Assembly: GCA_023398105.1 (NCBI GenBank)
Contig: JAEWST010000005.1
Coordinates: forward strand, 1 to 64,000
From: Bacillota bacterium
GTDB taxonomy: Bacteria; Bacillota; Clostridia; Acetivibrionales; DSM-1351
DNA: 64,000 nt
Direction: 5' to 3'
Every line of letters starts with the position of its first letter. Position 1 is the first letter of the stretch. Shown here piece after piece: positions 25,304-32,678 of this stretch. The notes beneath the pieces were generated by a model. That model was given only the letters and a program-made list of their open reading frames with translations. It ran no database searches and was not told where the DNA came from. The position numbers and the translations under genes are program-made.

Positions 25304-25540
25304 TCACACTTTGTTTGTTTTATGACTCGGTTTATTCCATACTTCCGTTATGTTGGCAACTGCTCCACAGTTTAAACACTTATGTTTTGACCTGTAAATA
25401 TCTCCATCGTCAGCACCTTCAAGTCTCTGAATTTCAGTACTATTACAGTAATGGCAACATTCAAATACACCGTTTTTATGCTTTGTGAGCCAGTATATTA
25501 CAACTCGTATTTTATCTTTTAAACTCATAGCTTTTTTCAA
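25304..25540 (-). CDS. Zinc-ribbon hypothetical protein
   Basis: 78 aa from TTG 25540 behind GGGAGG. Two Cys pairs (CCHYCNST and HKCLNCGA) about 27 residues apart form a probable zinc ribbon. Early operon. Function unknown. Confidence 0.65.
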   Translation of the reverse strand: MKKAMSLKDKIRVVIYWLTKHKNGVFECCHYCNSTEIQRLEGADDGDIYRSKHKCLNCGAVANITEVWNKPSHKTNKV

Positions 25541-25575
25541 AATAATCCTCCCTCCGCAGCTCTGCTGCATTCAAA

Positions 25576-25887
25576 TCATTTAAATATTGCCTGACCACAA
25601 TGCCAGCAATAAACAACATCACTTCTTGTGTCACAAACTGAATTTTTCGTATCGCATACAGGACACCTATTTTCATGTTTTACTTTTATTGGATTATTTC
25701 CGCTATTGCCTTTACATTTCAAAGGGCAATCAATATGCTTTTCAAAATAATTCTCAATTTCAATTCTTAGCACTGGGCAAACAAGTCTTTCTGTTACGTC
25801 ATCTTCCTCATAATAATCAGATATTGCACATTCTAGGCAATTCAATGGCATATCAATTTCTAAAATAGCCTTATCAATCTCACTCAT
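25576..25887 (-). CDS. Cys-rich hypothetical protein with zinc ribbon
   Basis: 103 aa from ATG 25887 behind GGAGTG. Two Cys clusters are visible: an N-terminal LNCLECAI with VCPVL and DCPLKC, and a C-terminal ribbon CPVCDT..YCWHCGQAIF. Such small zinc proteins are common in Firmicutes phage early regions. Function unknown. Confidence 0.65.
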   Translation of the reverse strand: MSEIDKAILEIDMPLNCLECAISDYYEEDDVTERLVCPVLRIEIENYFEKHIDCPLKCKGNSGNNPIKVKHENRCPVCDTKNSVCDTRSDVVYCWHCGQAIFK

Positions 25888-25980
25888 CTTTAACACTCCA
25901 ATCTAACATCAATTTGGTTGACAAATTTAAATACTTTTCTCCGTTTGGTTGACTTTATATTATTTCGTCTTAAATAATCA

Positions 25981-26274
25981 TTACAAAGTCTTATAATGCC
26001 AACCACTTGTGGTAACAACCAGAACCTCTCTTGAACCATACTTTTTTTGAATTTCTTCTTTAGATAAAGGCTTTATGTAGTTGTATTTTTTGCAATTATT
26101 ACATAGTTCTTCTATAGTATTCGCTTGCCTATATCCGCAATCATTAATACTTGCAGAAGCATAACACTGAAAATAATAATCATTACTAATATTCGGCACA
26201 CCTCTAGTTGTTACAGGGCGACCACCATAATAAACAGGAACTAAGTTAAAACACATATTTTTACACCTATCCAT
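25981..26274 (-). CDS. Cys-rich hypothetical protein
   Basis: 97 aa with six Cys (CKNMCF, FQCYASASINDCGYRQ, LCNNCKKY) and a conserved-looking C terminus (YGSREVLVVTTSGWHYKTL). Possibly zinc-binding. Early operon. The 84 bp upstream (25897-25980) contain no gene. Confidence 0.6.
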   Translation of the reverse strand: MDRCKNMCFNLVPVYYGGRPVTTRGVPNISNDYYFQCYASASINDCGYRQANTIEELCNNCKKYNYIKPLSKEEIQKKYGSREVLVVTTSGWHYKTL

Positions 26275-26296
26275 AATTCAATACCTCATCTATTTT

Positions 26297-26380
26297 TTAC
26301 CCATTGTCCCTAATCCAAAAAGTGTGTATCGTATTACATGAATTTGACTTGTCTTTGAAAACAATTTTTAATCTCTTCAT
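26297..26380 (-). CDS. Possible very small protein
   Basis: 27 aa (MKRLKIVFKDKSNSCNTIHT and seven more residues), with a GGATGG site 7 bp before ATG, filling the gap between gemA and the Cys-rich gene. Basic. Supported only by start context and spacing. Confidence 0.4.
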   Translation of the reverse strand: MKRLKIVFKDKSNSCNTIHTFWIRDNG

Positions 26381-26405
26381 ACTTACACCATCCTCTCAAA
26401 GTAGC

Positions 26406-26912
26406 TCATGCATTTCTGTTGTTCTTTTTAACTTTCCGTTCTTCATACTTAACTAACTTTTTTACAACCTCAATTAAGATGCTGGCGTTCTCAAATGTTA
26501 CAAAGCGAAATGGGTCTTTTTCAAAAGCAGATACATTTAAGTGTTTTTGAATAATACCGCATAATCTGCATCCCAAGCTTACTTTTGATGGTTCGTTGTC
26601 AAACTCCTGAAGACGATACATGAAATACCATACTTTTTTCGCTTGTTCTGGCATTATCATTCCTGGTATTTGCTTTGGCTGTAGCTTTTTTGGCTTTTCC
26701 TGCTTTTTTGGTAAAATTCCGTTCTTTAAGTGTATTAATTCAGAAATAACTTTCGCTGCATCAGCTTTATCAAGTTTTCCAATTGAATCCTTTCCAGTAA
26801 GTTTGTTGACAAGCAAATGCAAATTGTCATTCGAATTTCCTTTTTCATATATGCCGAGTTGCGTAGCCATTCCATATATTGTTTGCCTTTGTTCACTTGT
26901 CATATTTAGCAT
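26406..26912 (-). CDS. gemA: GemA-like regulator (Mu gp16 family, DUF1018)
   Basis: 168 aa from ATG 26912, eight bases after AGGAGG. The DUF1018 N terminus is TSEQRQTIYGMATQLGIYEK; a Lys/Pro-rich linker follows, then IPGMIMPEQAKKVWYFMYRL. In Mu, GemA modulates host gene expression and DNA superhelicity. Its place in the early operon ahead of mor matches Mu. A structured leader lies upstream. Confidence 0.85.
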   Translation of the reverse strand: MLNMTSEQRQTIYGMATQLGIYEKGNSNDNLHLLVNKLTGKDSIGKLDKADAAKVISELIHLKNGILPKKQEKPKKLQPKQIPGMIMPEQAKKVWYFMYRLQEFDNEPSKVSLGCRLCGIIQKHLNVSAFEKDPFRFVTFENASILIEVVKKLVKYEERKVKKNNRNA

Positions 26913-26924
26913 CAGTAACACCTC

Positions 26925-26968
26925 CTGATAAAAATCAGGGCAGGGGAGATCCCTCCCTCTGCCGTATT
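26925..26968 (-). promoter_or_regulatory. Structured leader of gemA
   Basis: The transcript before gemA can form GGCAG...CTGCC enclosing GGGAG/CTCCC, and then a 6-bp hairpin CCTGAT-TTTT-ATCAGG whose 3' side takes up part of the AGGAGG site. It may damp gemA translation. It lacks a hammerhead core. Confidence 0.45.
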
Positions 26969-26975
26969 AATTATT

Positions 26976-27641
26976 TTACTCATCTTTTTTGTACTTCGGA
27001 GTAATTTTTATACTTTCTTCAACAATCAGAGCCGTTTTAAGCTTTTCAATTATTCCAGCATATTCTTCCGTACCTGATTCATAGCCTGCTGCCTTCATAA
27101 GTATATTGAATCTTTCATATGCAAATGATTCAGATAGAAGATAGGCATTTTCTTCTGCCGCTTTATCATCATAGCCCAAGCTCATTAAACACTTCTTATC
27201 CTTGTTAAAATCTCCTTTGAGCTTTCTTGCCTGTTTATCAGTTAAACCAATTTGAGAAATACAGCTTTGCACTGTAACTTCATCATAGTTTCCCTGACAT
27301 ATAGGTGTCATAATCTTTTTAAAGCTGCTTGTTAAATCGTAACCTTCTTTTGGCTTCAATATATCTTGTTGAATTTTTCCCGAAAAGATGTCTTTTACTA
27401 TCTCCATAAAGTTTACCTTCAGAGATTCACTGGTAGTTATTTCTATACTGTTACCATTAGTTCCAAAAACTACTGCCTGTTTATACTTAGTATTCTCAAT
27501 TCTTTTCTGACCAATTTCCTGAAGCTTGCTTTCAATTCTGGATTTTTGCTTATTACTTCTATCTACTTCTTTTTCAAACATTATGAGCTGGTCAACCAGT
27601 TCAGCTTCAGACATATTATCAAGTATGAGTTCGTTCATCAT
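26976..27641 (-). CDS. Hypothetical early phage protein
   Basis: 221 aa. An N-terminal coiled coil (about residues 10-50) precedes a helical body with GLTDKQARKLKGDFNKDKKC. The start overlaps the AbrB-like stop (ATGA). Position between MuB and GemA is where Mu has replication-accessory genes. No family recognised. Confidence 0.7.
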   Translation of the reverse strand: MMNELILDNMSEAELVDQLIMFEKEVDRSNKQKSRIESKLQEIGQKRIENTKYKQAVVFGTNGNSIEITTSESLKVNFMEIVKDIFSGKIQQDILKPKEGYDLTSSFKKIMTPICQGNYDEVTVQSCISQIGLTDKQARKLKGDFNKDKKCLMSLGYDDKAAEENAYLLSESFAYERFNILMKAAGYESGTEEYAGIIEKLKTALIVEESIKITPKYKKDE

Positions 27642-27886
27642 TCTGCCTCCTTTGCCATTGCAGATATGCAGTCTTTACAAGCATGTTTTCCGTTCCGCTT
27701 GATTACATTCTCAATCCCGTTGCAGAATATACATCTTGGTGTATGTGGAGCTATTACAAGCTTTCCATCATCAACTGTGATATCTACAGCTTCTCCTCCT
27801 AAAAATGAATTATATTCTCGCCTGATATCAGCAGGAATAGTCAGACCTCCACCTTTAGATATAACTTTACTTCTTACAGAACTCAT
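27638..27886 (-). CDS. AbrB/SpoVT-type DNA-binding protein with zinc knuckle
   Basis: 82 aa. The swapped-hairpin domain is clear: VRSKVISKGGGLTIPADIRREYNSF..GEAVDITVDDGKLVI. A C-terminal CIFCNG...HACKDC pair adds a probable zinc site. The gene starts just downstream of hammerhead 1 with a GAAGGG site, so its mRNA should begin at a ribozyme cleavage product. Probably an early regulator. Confidence 0.85.
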   Translation of the reverse strand: MSSVRSKVISKGGGLTIPADIRREYNSFLGGEAVDITVDDGKLVIAPHTPRCIFCNGIENVIKRNGKHACKDCISAMAKEAE

Positions 27887-27926
27887 TTTTTCACAACCCT
27901 TCTATATAGTATTTTTCAATGTACAT

Positions 27927-27987
27927 GGTCTGTCTCATCAGTGCCGTAAGACCATCTCCGGCAGACGGAGCAACGCTCCGTTTCGAC
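27927..27987 (-). ncRNA. Type II hammerhead ribozyme 1
   Basis: On the minus strand, in order: GTC (27987-27985, stem II), GAAA, stem III CGGAGC/GCTCCG, the cleavage triplet GTC, stem I TGCCG/CGGCA, CTGATGA (27941-27935), and GAC (stem II). Cleavage is expected between 27964 and 27963. The 12-nt loop I contains GGTCT (27953-27949), complementary to AGACC (27931-27927) next to stem II, forming a pseudoknot. All core bases are present. It begins 4 bp after the stop of a 38-codon gene and ends 40 bp before the AbrB-like gene. Confidence 0.92.
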
Positions 27988-27991
27988 TATA

Positions 27992-28108
27992 TCAGCCCTT
28001 CCTTACACCTCCTGATGCACACATTACACTTACCCAGATATTTTTTGCGTTATGGAGTATTCTGTAAGTGTCATCAAATCTGTATCTCAAAATATGTATC
28101 AATCTCAT
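27992..28108 (-). CDS. Small protein upstream of hammerhead 1
   Basis: 38 aa (MRLIHILRYRFDDTYRILHN, ending VRKG), with AAGGAG 8 bp before ATG 28108. The stop codon lies 4 bp before the ribozyme. Basic; no family recognised. The stretch between here and MuB (about 28120-28165) holds four TTTAAA-type motifs and no gene. Confidence 0.55.
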   Translation of the reverse strand: MRLIHILRYRFDDTYRILHNAKNIWVSVMCASGGVRKG

Positions 28109-28182
28109 AAACTCATCTCCTTAAACTTTTAAACTATATTTAAATCTGCTTTAAACCCTGTTATAATTAATACAATTGGAAA

Positions 28183-29127
28183 TTAGCCTATGATACTAAT
28201 TCCAGTTACTTTTGTCATTCTGAGCAAACCATCGTAGGTTATGTCGGCGTTGTTGGAGGCATTTTGGTATATCTTCACTGCTCCTCTAACGCCCCACCTA
28301 CTTTGGGCTATCGTATGTAGCAGTTTTATTTCTTTTTCCATATTCTTTTCAACCAACTCAGGAAATAGCTTTTTTATATCGTCAACTTGAACATGTGAGG
28401 TACAAAGAAATCTTTTCATTTGTATTCGGCTAAATACCTGATCATATGACTGTTCGTGTCTTCCGCTCATTTTAGAGTTAATCTCATGATTCCCTATAAA
28501 GACGATTCCAACAGGTTGAGCCTGCGCCATCTCATCATCTTCATTCTCAATATTGTCGTTAAAATATCTAATTCCATCTATGGCAGCAAGTGTAAGATGC
28601 TGTGCTTCATCAATTATTATTAATTTGTTTGAGCCATCAAGCTTTGAGCGTATATCAAACTGTAAATCAAGTAAGTTGCGATTTTCACTTATTCTTAGCT
28701 TTCTTGCAATCATTCTGTATATATCTTTTAAGCTCTTACATGCCTTTGTAGCTGTTATATAAATAGTTTCGCTTTTATCAGATGCATACTTTAAAGCTGC
28801 CTTTGTTTTTCCGATGCCAGCATCACCAATTGCAAAGCCTATGCAACGGTTAAAATGGCAGTAATTTATTACAGCATAAACCTCATGTGATATAGAAGTA
28901 TCAACATACTTTGGTGCTTTTGTAACAGTTGCAGCCTTTTCAAGAATATCAAACAACTCTCTCGCCTTGTTCTCAATAGCCTCAACATTTCCTGGATACT
29001 TATCCTGCAAATATTGACTTAGTGCTGAAGTAGAAATACCCAATTCCTTTGCTATGCTTGCCTGACTCCTGCCGTTTGCTTTTCCTTGTGCAATATATCT
29101 TTCGACTTTCAATTTTATTTCACTCAT
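28183..29127 (-). CDS. MuB-like transposition ATPase
   Basis: 314 aa. An N-terminal HTH (RSQASIAKELGISTSALSQY) precedes an AAA+ domain with Walker A GDAGIGKTKAAL and Walker B KLIIIDEAQHL. The family binds target DNA, recruits the MuA-like transposase and gives target immunity. Its AGGAGG site (29141-29136) is part of the switch-like RNA hairpin described separately. Confidence 0.93.
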   Translation of the reverse strand: MSEIKLKVERYIAQGKANGRSQASIAKELGISTSALSQYLQDKYPGNVEAIENKARELFDILEKAATVTKAPKYVDTSISHEVYAVINYCHFNRCIGFAIGDAGIGKTKAALKYASDKSETIYITATKACKSLKDIYRMIARKLRISENRNLLDLQFDIRSKLDGSNKLIIIDEAQHLTLAAIDGIRYFNDNIENEDDEMAQAQPVGIVFIGNHEINSKMSGRHEQSYDQVFSRIQMKRFLCTSHVQVDDIKKLFPELVEKNMEKEIKLLHTIAQSRWGVRGAVKIYQNASNNADITYDGLLRMTKVTGISIIG

Positions 29128-29135
29128 TTTAAATT

Positions 29136-29209
29136 CCTCCTGTCTTCTGCGTTTATACGACTTAGAACGTACTCATATGAGGTCGCATTACAGGAGGGGT
29201 GAACCCCTC
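29136..29209 (-). promoter_or_regulatory. Two mutually exclusive RNA hairpins between MuA and MuB genes
   Basis: On the transcript, CCTCCTGT (29197-29190) is perfectly complementary to ACAGGAGG (29143-29136), the MuB ribosome binding site. An inner stem ATGCGAC/GTCGTAT and a CTCATATGAG hairpin extend this structure. The upstream hairpin GAGGGG-TTCA-CCCCTC (29209-29194) uses four of the same bases (29197-29194), so both cannot form fully. It starts 7 bases after the MuA stop, so translation termination could choose between them. Confidence 0.75.
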
Positions 29210-29216
29210 AAAATTA

Positions 29217-31181
29217 CTATATTACACTTCTATTAGAATTCATAACCATTCTGTCAAGGTCTTCTCTAAATGTGTCATTTTGTTCATACGCTCTTGCTGT
29301 TTCCTCATTTGCCCTGACTACTTCAAGAATTTTAGCTTCTGGAGCTGGCTTATTTTTACGTTCCTCTATATTTCTGTTAGCCTTCCAAAGCATAAGCTCC
29401 AGCTCACTGATTATATTCAAATCCTTAAAACCACTGTTCTTGTAATATTCTTTTGTGAGCTTCTTTACTTTACGAGTCTCACTTATACATTCCTTTACCT
29501 TGTCTTTTGAGTCTCCATATTCAAGAGACGCTCTATCCATTGGTAAATTGCACATGTATTTGTCATCTTCATCGTACACACGAACCTCTGTAAGATTGTC
29601 AGGATCATAACGTACATATACCTGTTTTCTGCCTTCGTAGTTAAATACAAACTCTGGTGTCCAGTAGTAAAGGCTTTCACCGCATATTTTAATTTTTACT
29701 CCCTTGCGAACAACCGTCTGCCTCTTGGTTGAACGCATCAGCATAAGTTCCAAATCCTCTTCGCTTGCAACACGCTTTATAAAGAATTCTTCTGTATATA
29801 CATCTATTGGAGCTCTTCCATACATGCCCAAACCATTACTCTTTGTCTCGTTGTACATTCCTTTTATGTAAGTATCAAAGGTCTGTATGAACTCGCTGTC
29901 ATACTGAATTCCTTTGCGTGTTTTTAATGTCTTTTTAAGCCTTTCAGGTCTTTCCAATGGATTACCACCACAATATCCCTGCATTAACCTACTGAAATTA
30001 TCCTTAAACTCCCTGAAAATTCTCTCAATTAACTTCGCTTTTGCGTTTCTAACCTGTGCATTCCACATTTCTATGCCTAGCCTCTTGAATACTCCAGGAG
30101 GAAGAGGAACATCTTTTGTAGATTTTCTCTGACGATGCCCACGCCCTCCAATATCGTGACAAAGAAACTCAGTACCGTTATCAACCAAAATATATCTTGG
30201 TATTCCATACTCTTTAATGCCTTTTCGTAGTGCCAGCAGAACCGCTTCACTTGAAGTGTTATTTGTAACATGCCAGCCTGTAATTAACTTACTTCTTACA
30301 TCCGCAAAGGCTACCACAGTCAGCCTGTGTATTGCTTCCTTGCCTTCAATTATTGTCATAACATCAAATGTGTGTGCATCTGCTACCCATACCTCATTTA
30401 CCTCTAGTTCGTCATACATTCTTGAAACATATGGGGCTGCATCATCTTCATATGCTTTGTCACCCTCACGAAATAATTTAACTACAGGAAAAGGTATAGT
30501 CTGAATTGCCCTGTTAAAGGTGTGATAAGTAGGAAGCTCTTGCAGCAGCTCTGGCATTTCCTTCTCAAAATACCAAGTAACATATTGCACACATTTTGAA
30601 ACTGGATGCTGGCTTTCGTCCAAATAGTAGTATTTGAAAAGTTCCCAAGCTACTTCTGGTATGCTATTTGTCCCTTTTGCCCATTTACCACGTTTGTCAA
30701 CCAAGCCATCATAATCATTCTCACGCAGTGCCTTCCACTTCCGATATAGCGAATCAACAGATACAGTTATATTTTTATATTTGTGCATATTTTTATTAAC
30801 CCACAATTCATCTGCATCCGTCTTTCTTTTATATCCTGAGCGGTATACTTGCCAAGCACTAATTGCATCCATCCATTCCTGTATAACCGTGCGTTCATCA
30901 GCAGTAAATTCATCCAACCTTTTCTGTACCTCAACATTTTCATTAACAGGTTTAAGCCCTTTATTCTTTTTCCAGAATTTAATCTGCCTGCGGTCATCTA
31001 ATGCAGAAAGCGGAATAACATGGCTAATGCCGCCTCTTCCCTTGTTAGAAGTCTGAATTATAGACTGTAGCTTGCCGATTTGAATCCAGTTCCTAACCGT
31101 TCTAATTGATACATTGTAAAGGTCAGCAACGTCAGTGCTTGAAAGCAATATCTCATTATCTTCTAATCTTAGTGCATCCAA
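29217..31181 (-). CDS. MuA-like DDE transposase
   Basis: 654 aa; TTG start behind AGGAGG. The N-terminal HTH (STDVADLYNVSIRTVRNWIQ) recognises DNA. The catalytic core carries D in WVADAHTFDVM (about residue 268), D in ILVDNGTEF (about 336) and E in LIERIFREF (about 390). A basic region and a C-terminal helical tail follow, as needed for MuB contact. It should join the TG/CA phage ends to target DNA with a 5-bp stagger, matching the observed duplication. Confidence 0.95.
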   Translation of the reverse strand: MDALRLEDNEILLSSTDVADLYNVSIRTVRNWIQIGKLQSIIQTSNKGRGGISHVIPLSALDDRRQIKFWKKNKGLKPVNENVEVQKRLDEFTADERTVIQEWMDAISAWQVYRSGYKRKTDADELWVNKNMHKYKNITVSVDSLYRKWKALRENDYDGLVDKRGKWAKGTNSIPEVAWELFKYYYLDESQHPVSKCVQYVTWYFEKEMPELLQELPTYHTFNRAIQTIPFPVVKLFREGDKAYEDDAAPYVSRMYDELEVNEVWVADAHTFDVMTIIEGKEAIHRLTVVAFADVRSKLITGWHVTNNTSSEAVLLALRKGIKEYGIPRYILVDNGTEFLCHDIGGRGHRQRKSTKDVPLPPGVFKRLGIEMWNAQVRNAKAKLIERIFREFKDNFSRLMQGYCGGNPLERPERLKKTLKTRKGIQYDSEFIQTFDTYIKGMYNETKSNGLGMYGRAPIDVYTEEFFIKRVASEEDLELMLMRSTKRQTVVRKGVKIKICGESLYYWTPEFVFNYEGRKQVYVRYDPDNLTEVRVYDEDDKYMCNLPMDRASLEYGDSKDKVKECISETRKVKKLTKEYYKNSGFKDLNIISELELMLWKANRNIEERKNKPAPEAKILEVVRANEETARAYEQNDTFREDLDRMVMNSNRSVI

Positions 31182-31210
31182 AAATTACCGCCTCCTGTGC
31201 CTGAATTACA

Positions 31211-31471
31211 TTAATCTTCCTGCTTTCGCAACTTTTCATTAATTTGTTCCATCTCGTCTGCCAAAACCTTTATCTTGCTCAATTCTCCTAAAATACCATT
31301 TATTGATTCAGTAAGTAGTTGCTCACATTCAGAGTAGCGGTTTTCAAGATGTGATTTTAGTGCTTCGGTATATAAGTCCTCAAATTTTTCTCCAACACTA
31401 TCCTTAGTTTTTGCAAGTGCAGCCGTCAACGAATTAGACATTGCAAACTTGTTTTTCATATCTTTTGTCAT
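31211..31471 (-). CDS. Small hypothetical early protein
   Basis: 86 aa, helical and charged, with a C-terminal coiled coil (ILGELSKIKVLADEMEQINE). AAAGGAGG precedes the ATG. It lies between hammerhead 2 and the transposase gene, where Mu carries ner. It has no visible HTH. Function unknown. Confidence 0.65.
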   Translation of the reverse strand: MTKDMKNKFAMSNSLTAALAKTKDSVGEKFEDLYTEALKSHLENRYSECEQLLTESINGILGELSKIKVLADEMEQINEKLRKQED

Positions 31472-31501
31472 TTCTGAAACACCCTCCTTTATACATTTAT
31501 C

Positions 31502-31563
31502 AGCCTATCTCATCAGTGCTGGGAGGCTATCCCCAGCAGACAGAGCCGAAGCTCTGTTTCGAT
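31502..31563 (-). ncRNA. Type II hammerhead ribozyme 2
   Basis: Minus strand order: ATC (31563-31561), GAAA, stem III CAGAGC-TTCG-GCTCTG, GTC, 7-bp stem I TGCTGGG/CCCAGCA, CTGATGA (31516-31510), GAT. Cleavage is expected between 31539 and 31538. Loop I carries AGCCT (31528-31524) pairing with AGGCT (31506-31502). The pseudoknot bases differ from ribozyme 1 but stay complementary. It lies 31 bp upstream of the 86-aa gene and is followed by its AAAGGAGG site. Confidence 0.92.
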
Positions 31564-31569
31564 ATTTAT

Positions 31570-31598
31570 TTGTTATTATCTTCCTTCTGTTGTAAAAT
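31570..31598 (+). promoter_or_regulatory. Rightward promoter inside the early operon
   Basis: TTGTTA (31570-31575) and TAAAAT (31593-31598) with a 17-bp spacer, 40 bp before the rightward 76-aa gene. Confidence 0.6.
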
Positions 31599-31638
31599 GG
31601 AATTATCTGAAAACCAAATACATTACAGGAGGAAAAAT

Positions 31639-31869
31639 ATGAAAATTAGTCTTACAGAGGTAATTCAAGATGCTACTCTTTTTGCAAATCTCATGATGAA
31701 AGATAAAAAGTTACGCATTGAACACCTCAAAAAAGAAACAATTCTTCAGACTGACTACGGCTACGATTATGTCTGTAATTTAATTATTGGTGCTTTAAAT
31801 TCTTATCATGACAGCCTTCGTGAATGTCTTAAAGAAAAAGGTATTGAGCTTGACGAAATTGATAGCTAG
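31639..31869 (+). CDS. Small hypothetical protein on the opposite strand of the early operon
   Basis: 76 aa (MKISLTEVIQDATLFANLMM start, CLKEKGIELDEIDS end) from ATG 31639 with AGGAGG 7 bp upstream; the longer frame is not supported. Own promoter at 31570-31598. It converges with, and overlaps by 4 bp, the leftward gene ending at 31866. Leftward early transcription crosses it antisense. Acidic and helical; could be a lysogenic gene or an early-operon modulator. Function unknown. Confidence 0.65.
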   Translation: MKISLTEVIQDATLFANLMMKDKKLRIEHLKKETILQTDYGYDYVCNLIIGALNSYHDSLRECLKEKGIELDEIDS

Positions 31870-32195
31870 TCTTTTCCACTTGCTCTTACTGCTTTGATAG
31901 CTTTTTCAACCTCTTCTCGTGTGCCTCCATATTGAAGGTTGTTTTTCAGTGGCATTGACGGTAATTTTTTTCTTTTAAAATTACGAGGTATTACACTGTC
32001 GAACCAAACTCTCAAATCAGGTCTTTGTTGAAGCAAGTCTTTAATCAGTTCTTCATTCTGTAAGTTCTCAAAAATAGTTTTTTGTAACTCACTTCTTTTT
32101 TTATTTTTGACTAAAGGAAGATAAGGATTATGATTAGGGTCTTTATTAAACTTTGGCTTTTCTTGCTGTCTTAGGACAGCATTATTTTTTCTCAT
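31866..32195 (-). CDS. Hypothetical early protein
   Basis: 109 aa from ATG 32195 (MRKNNAVLRQQEKPKF) with GAAAGG upstream; an earlier in-frame ATG at 32213 has no site. Very basic N terminus with Pro/Asn (KDPNHNPYLPLVKNKKR). It starts 39 bp after hammerhead 3. No family recognised. Confidence 0.6.
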   Translation of the reverse strand: MRKNNAVLRQQEKPKFNKDPNHNPYLPLVKNKKRSELQKTIFENLQNEELIKDLLQQRPDLRVWFDSVIPRNFKRKKLPSMPLKNNLQYGGTREEVEKAIKAVRASGKD

Positions 32196-32233
32196 AATTA
32201 CACAACCTTTCATATTAAAATTTCAATGTTCTT

Positions 32234-32295
32234 AGCCTGTCTCATCAGTGCTGGAAAGCTATCCCCAGCAGACAGAGCCAAAGCTCTGTTTCGAT
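32234..32295 (-). ncRNA. Type II hammerhead ribozyme 3
   Basis: Minus strand order: ATC (32295-32293), GAAA, stem III CAGAGC-TTTG-GCTCTG, GTC, stem I TGCTGG/CCAGCA, CTGATGA (32248-32242), GAC. Cleavage is expected between 32271 and 32270. Loop I carries AGCTT (32260-32256), pairing with AGGCT (32238-32234) through one G-U. Stem II has only two canonical pairs, the weakest of the four. It lies 39 bp before the start of the 109-aa gene. Confidence 0.88.
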
Positions 32296-32319
32296 TTGTA
32301 AGTTGAATAGCAGTTAAAG

Positions 32320-32592
32320 TTATAAATCAAAACCTCCACCAAGTACAGGAAGAGACGAAGATTTAACATCAGTCAAAGGTTCAGCCCTCCGAATCCAATA
32401 TTTACCCTCATAATACTTGGGTTTGTTTGAATAAATCTTCACTTCAGTAGCCCAAAATGCTCCTACGTGAGACTGGTAAATCTCTCGACACGCAAATACA
32501 TTTTCATCAGCATACACAACTTTGCCATAAAGATTTCCAGAAACCTCAATAAACTCGCCCTCTTTAAAATTTCCCAAATTTAACACCTCCAT
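32320..32592 (-). CDS. Hypothetical early protein
   Basis: 90 aa, a beta-rich small domain (NLGNFKEGEFIEVSGNLYGK, VVYADENVFACREIYQS). GGAGG precedes the ATG, and the gene begins 24 bp after hammerhead 4 and ends 25 bp before hammerhead 3. No family recognised. Confidence 0.65.
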   Translation of the reverse strand: MEVLNLGNFKEGEFIEVSGNLYGKVVYADENVFACREIYQSHVGAFWATEVKIYSNKPKYYEGKYWIRRAEPLTDVKSSSLPVLGGGFDL

Positions 32593-32615
32593 TTCTTTTA
32601 AATTTCAATATTCTT

Positions 32616-32676
32616 AGTCTGTCTCATCAGTGCCAGTAGACTACCTCTGGCAGACGGGCATCAGCCCAGTTTCGAC
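32616..32676 (-). ncRNA. Type II hammerhead ribozyme 4
   Basis: Minus strand order: GTC (32676-32674), GAAA, stem III C(T)GGGC-TGAT-GCCCG with one bulged T, GTC, stem I TGCCAG/CTGGCA, CTGATGA (32630-32624), GAC. Cleavage is expected between 32653 and 32652. Loop I carries AGTCT (32642-32638), perfectly complementary to AGACT (32620-32616). It begins 2 bp after the stop codon of the 57-aa gene. Confidence 0.9.
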
Positions 32677-32678
32677 AA

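Noticed and set aside
26925..26968. Fifth hammerhead in the gemA leader
   Set aside because: A CTGAT hairpin is present but GAAA, the cleavage triplet and the three-stem core are missing.
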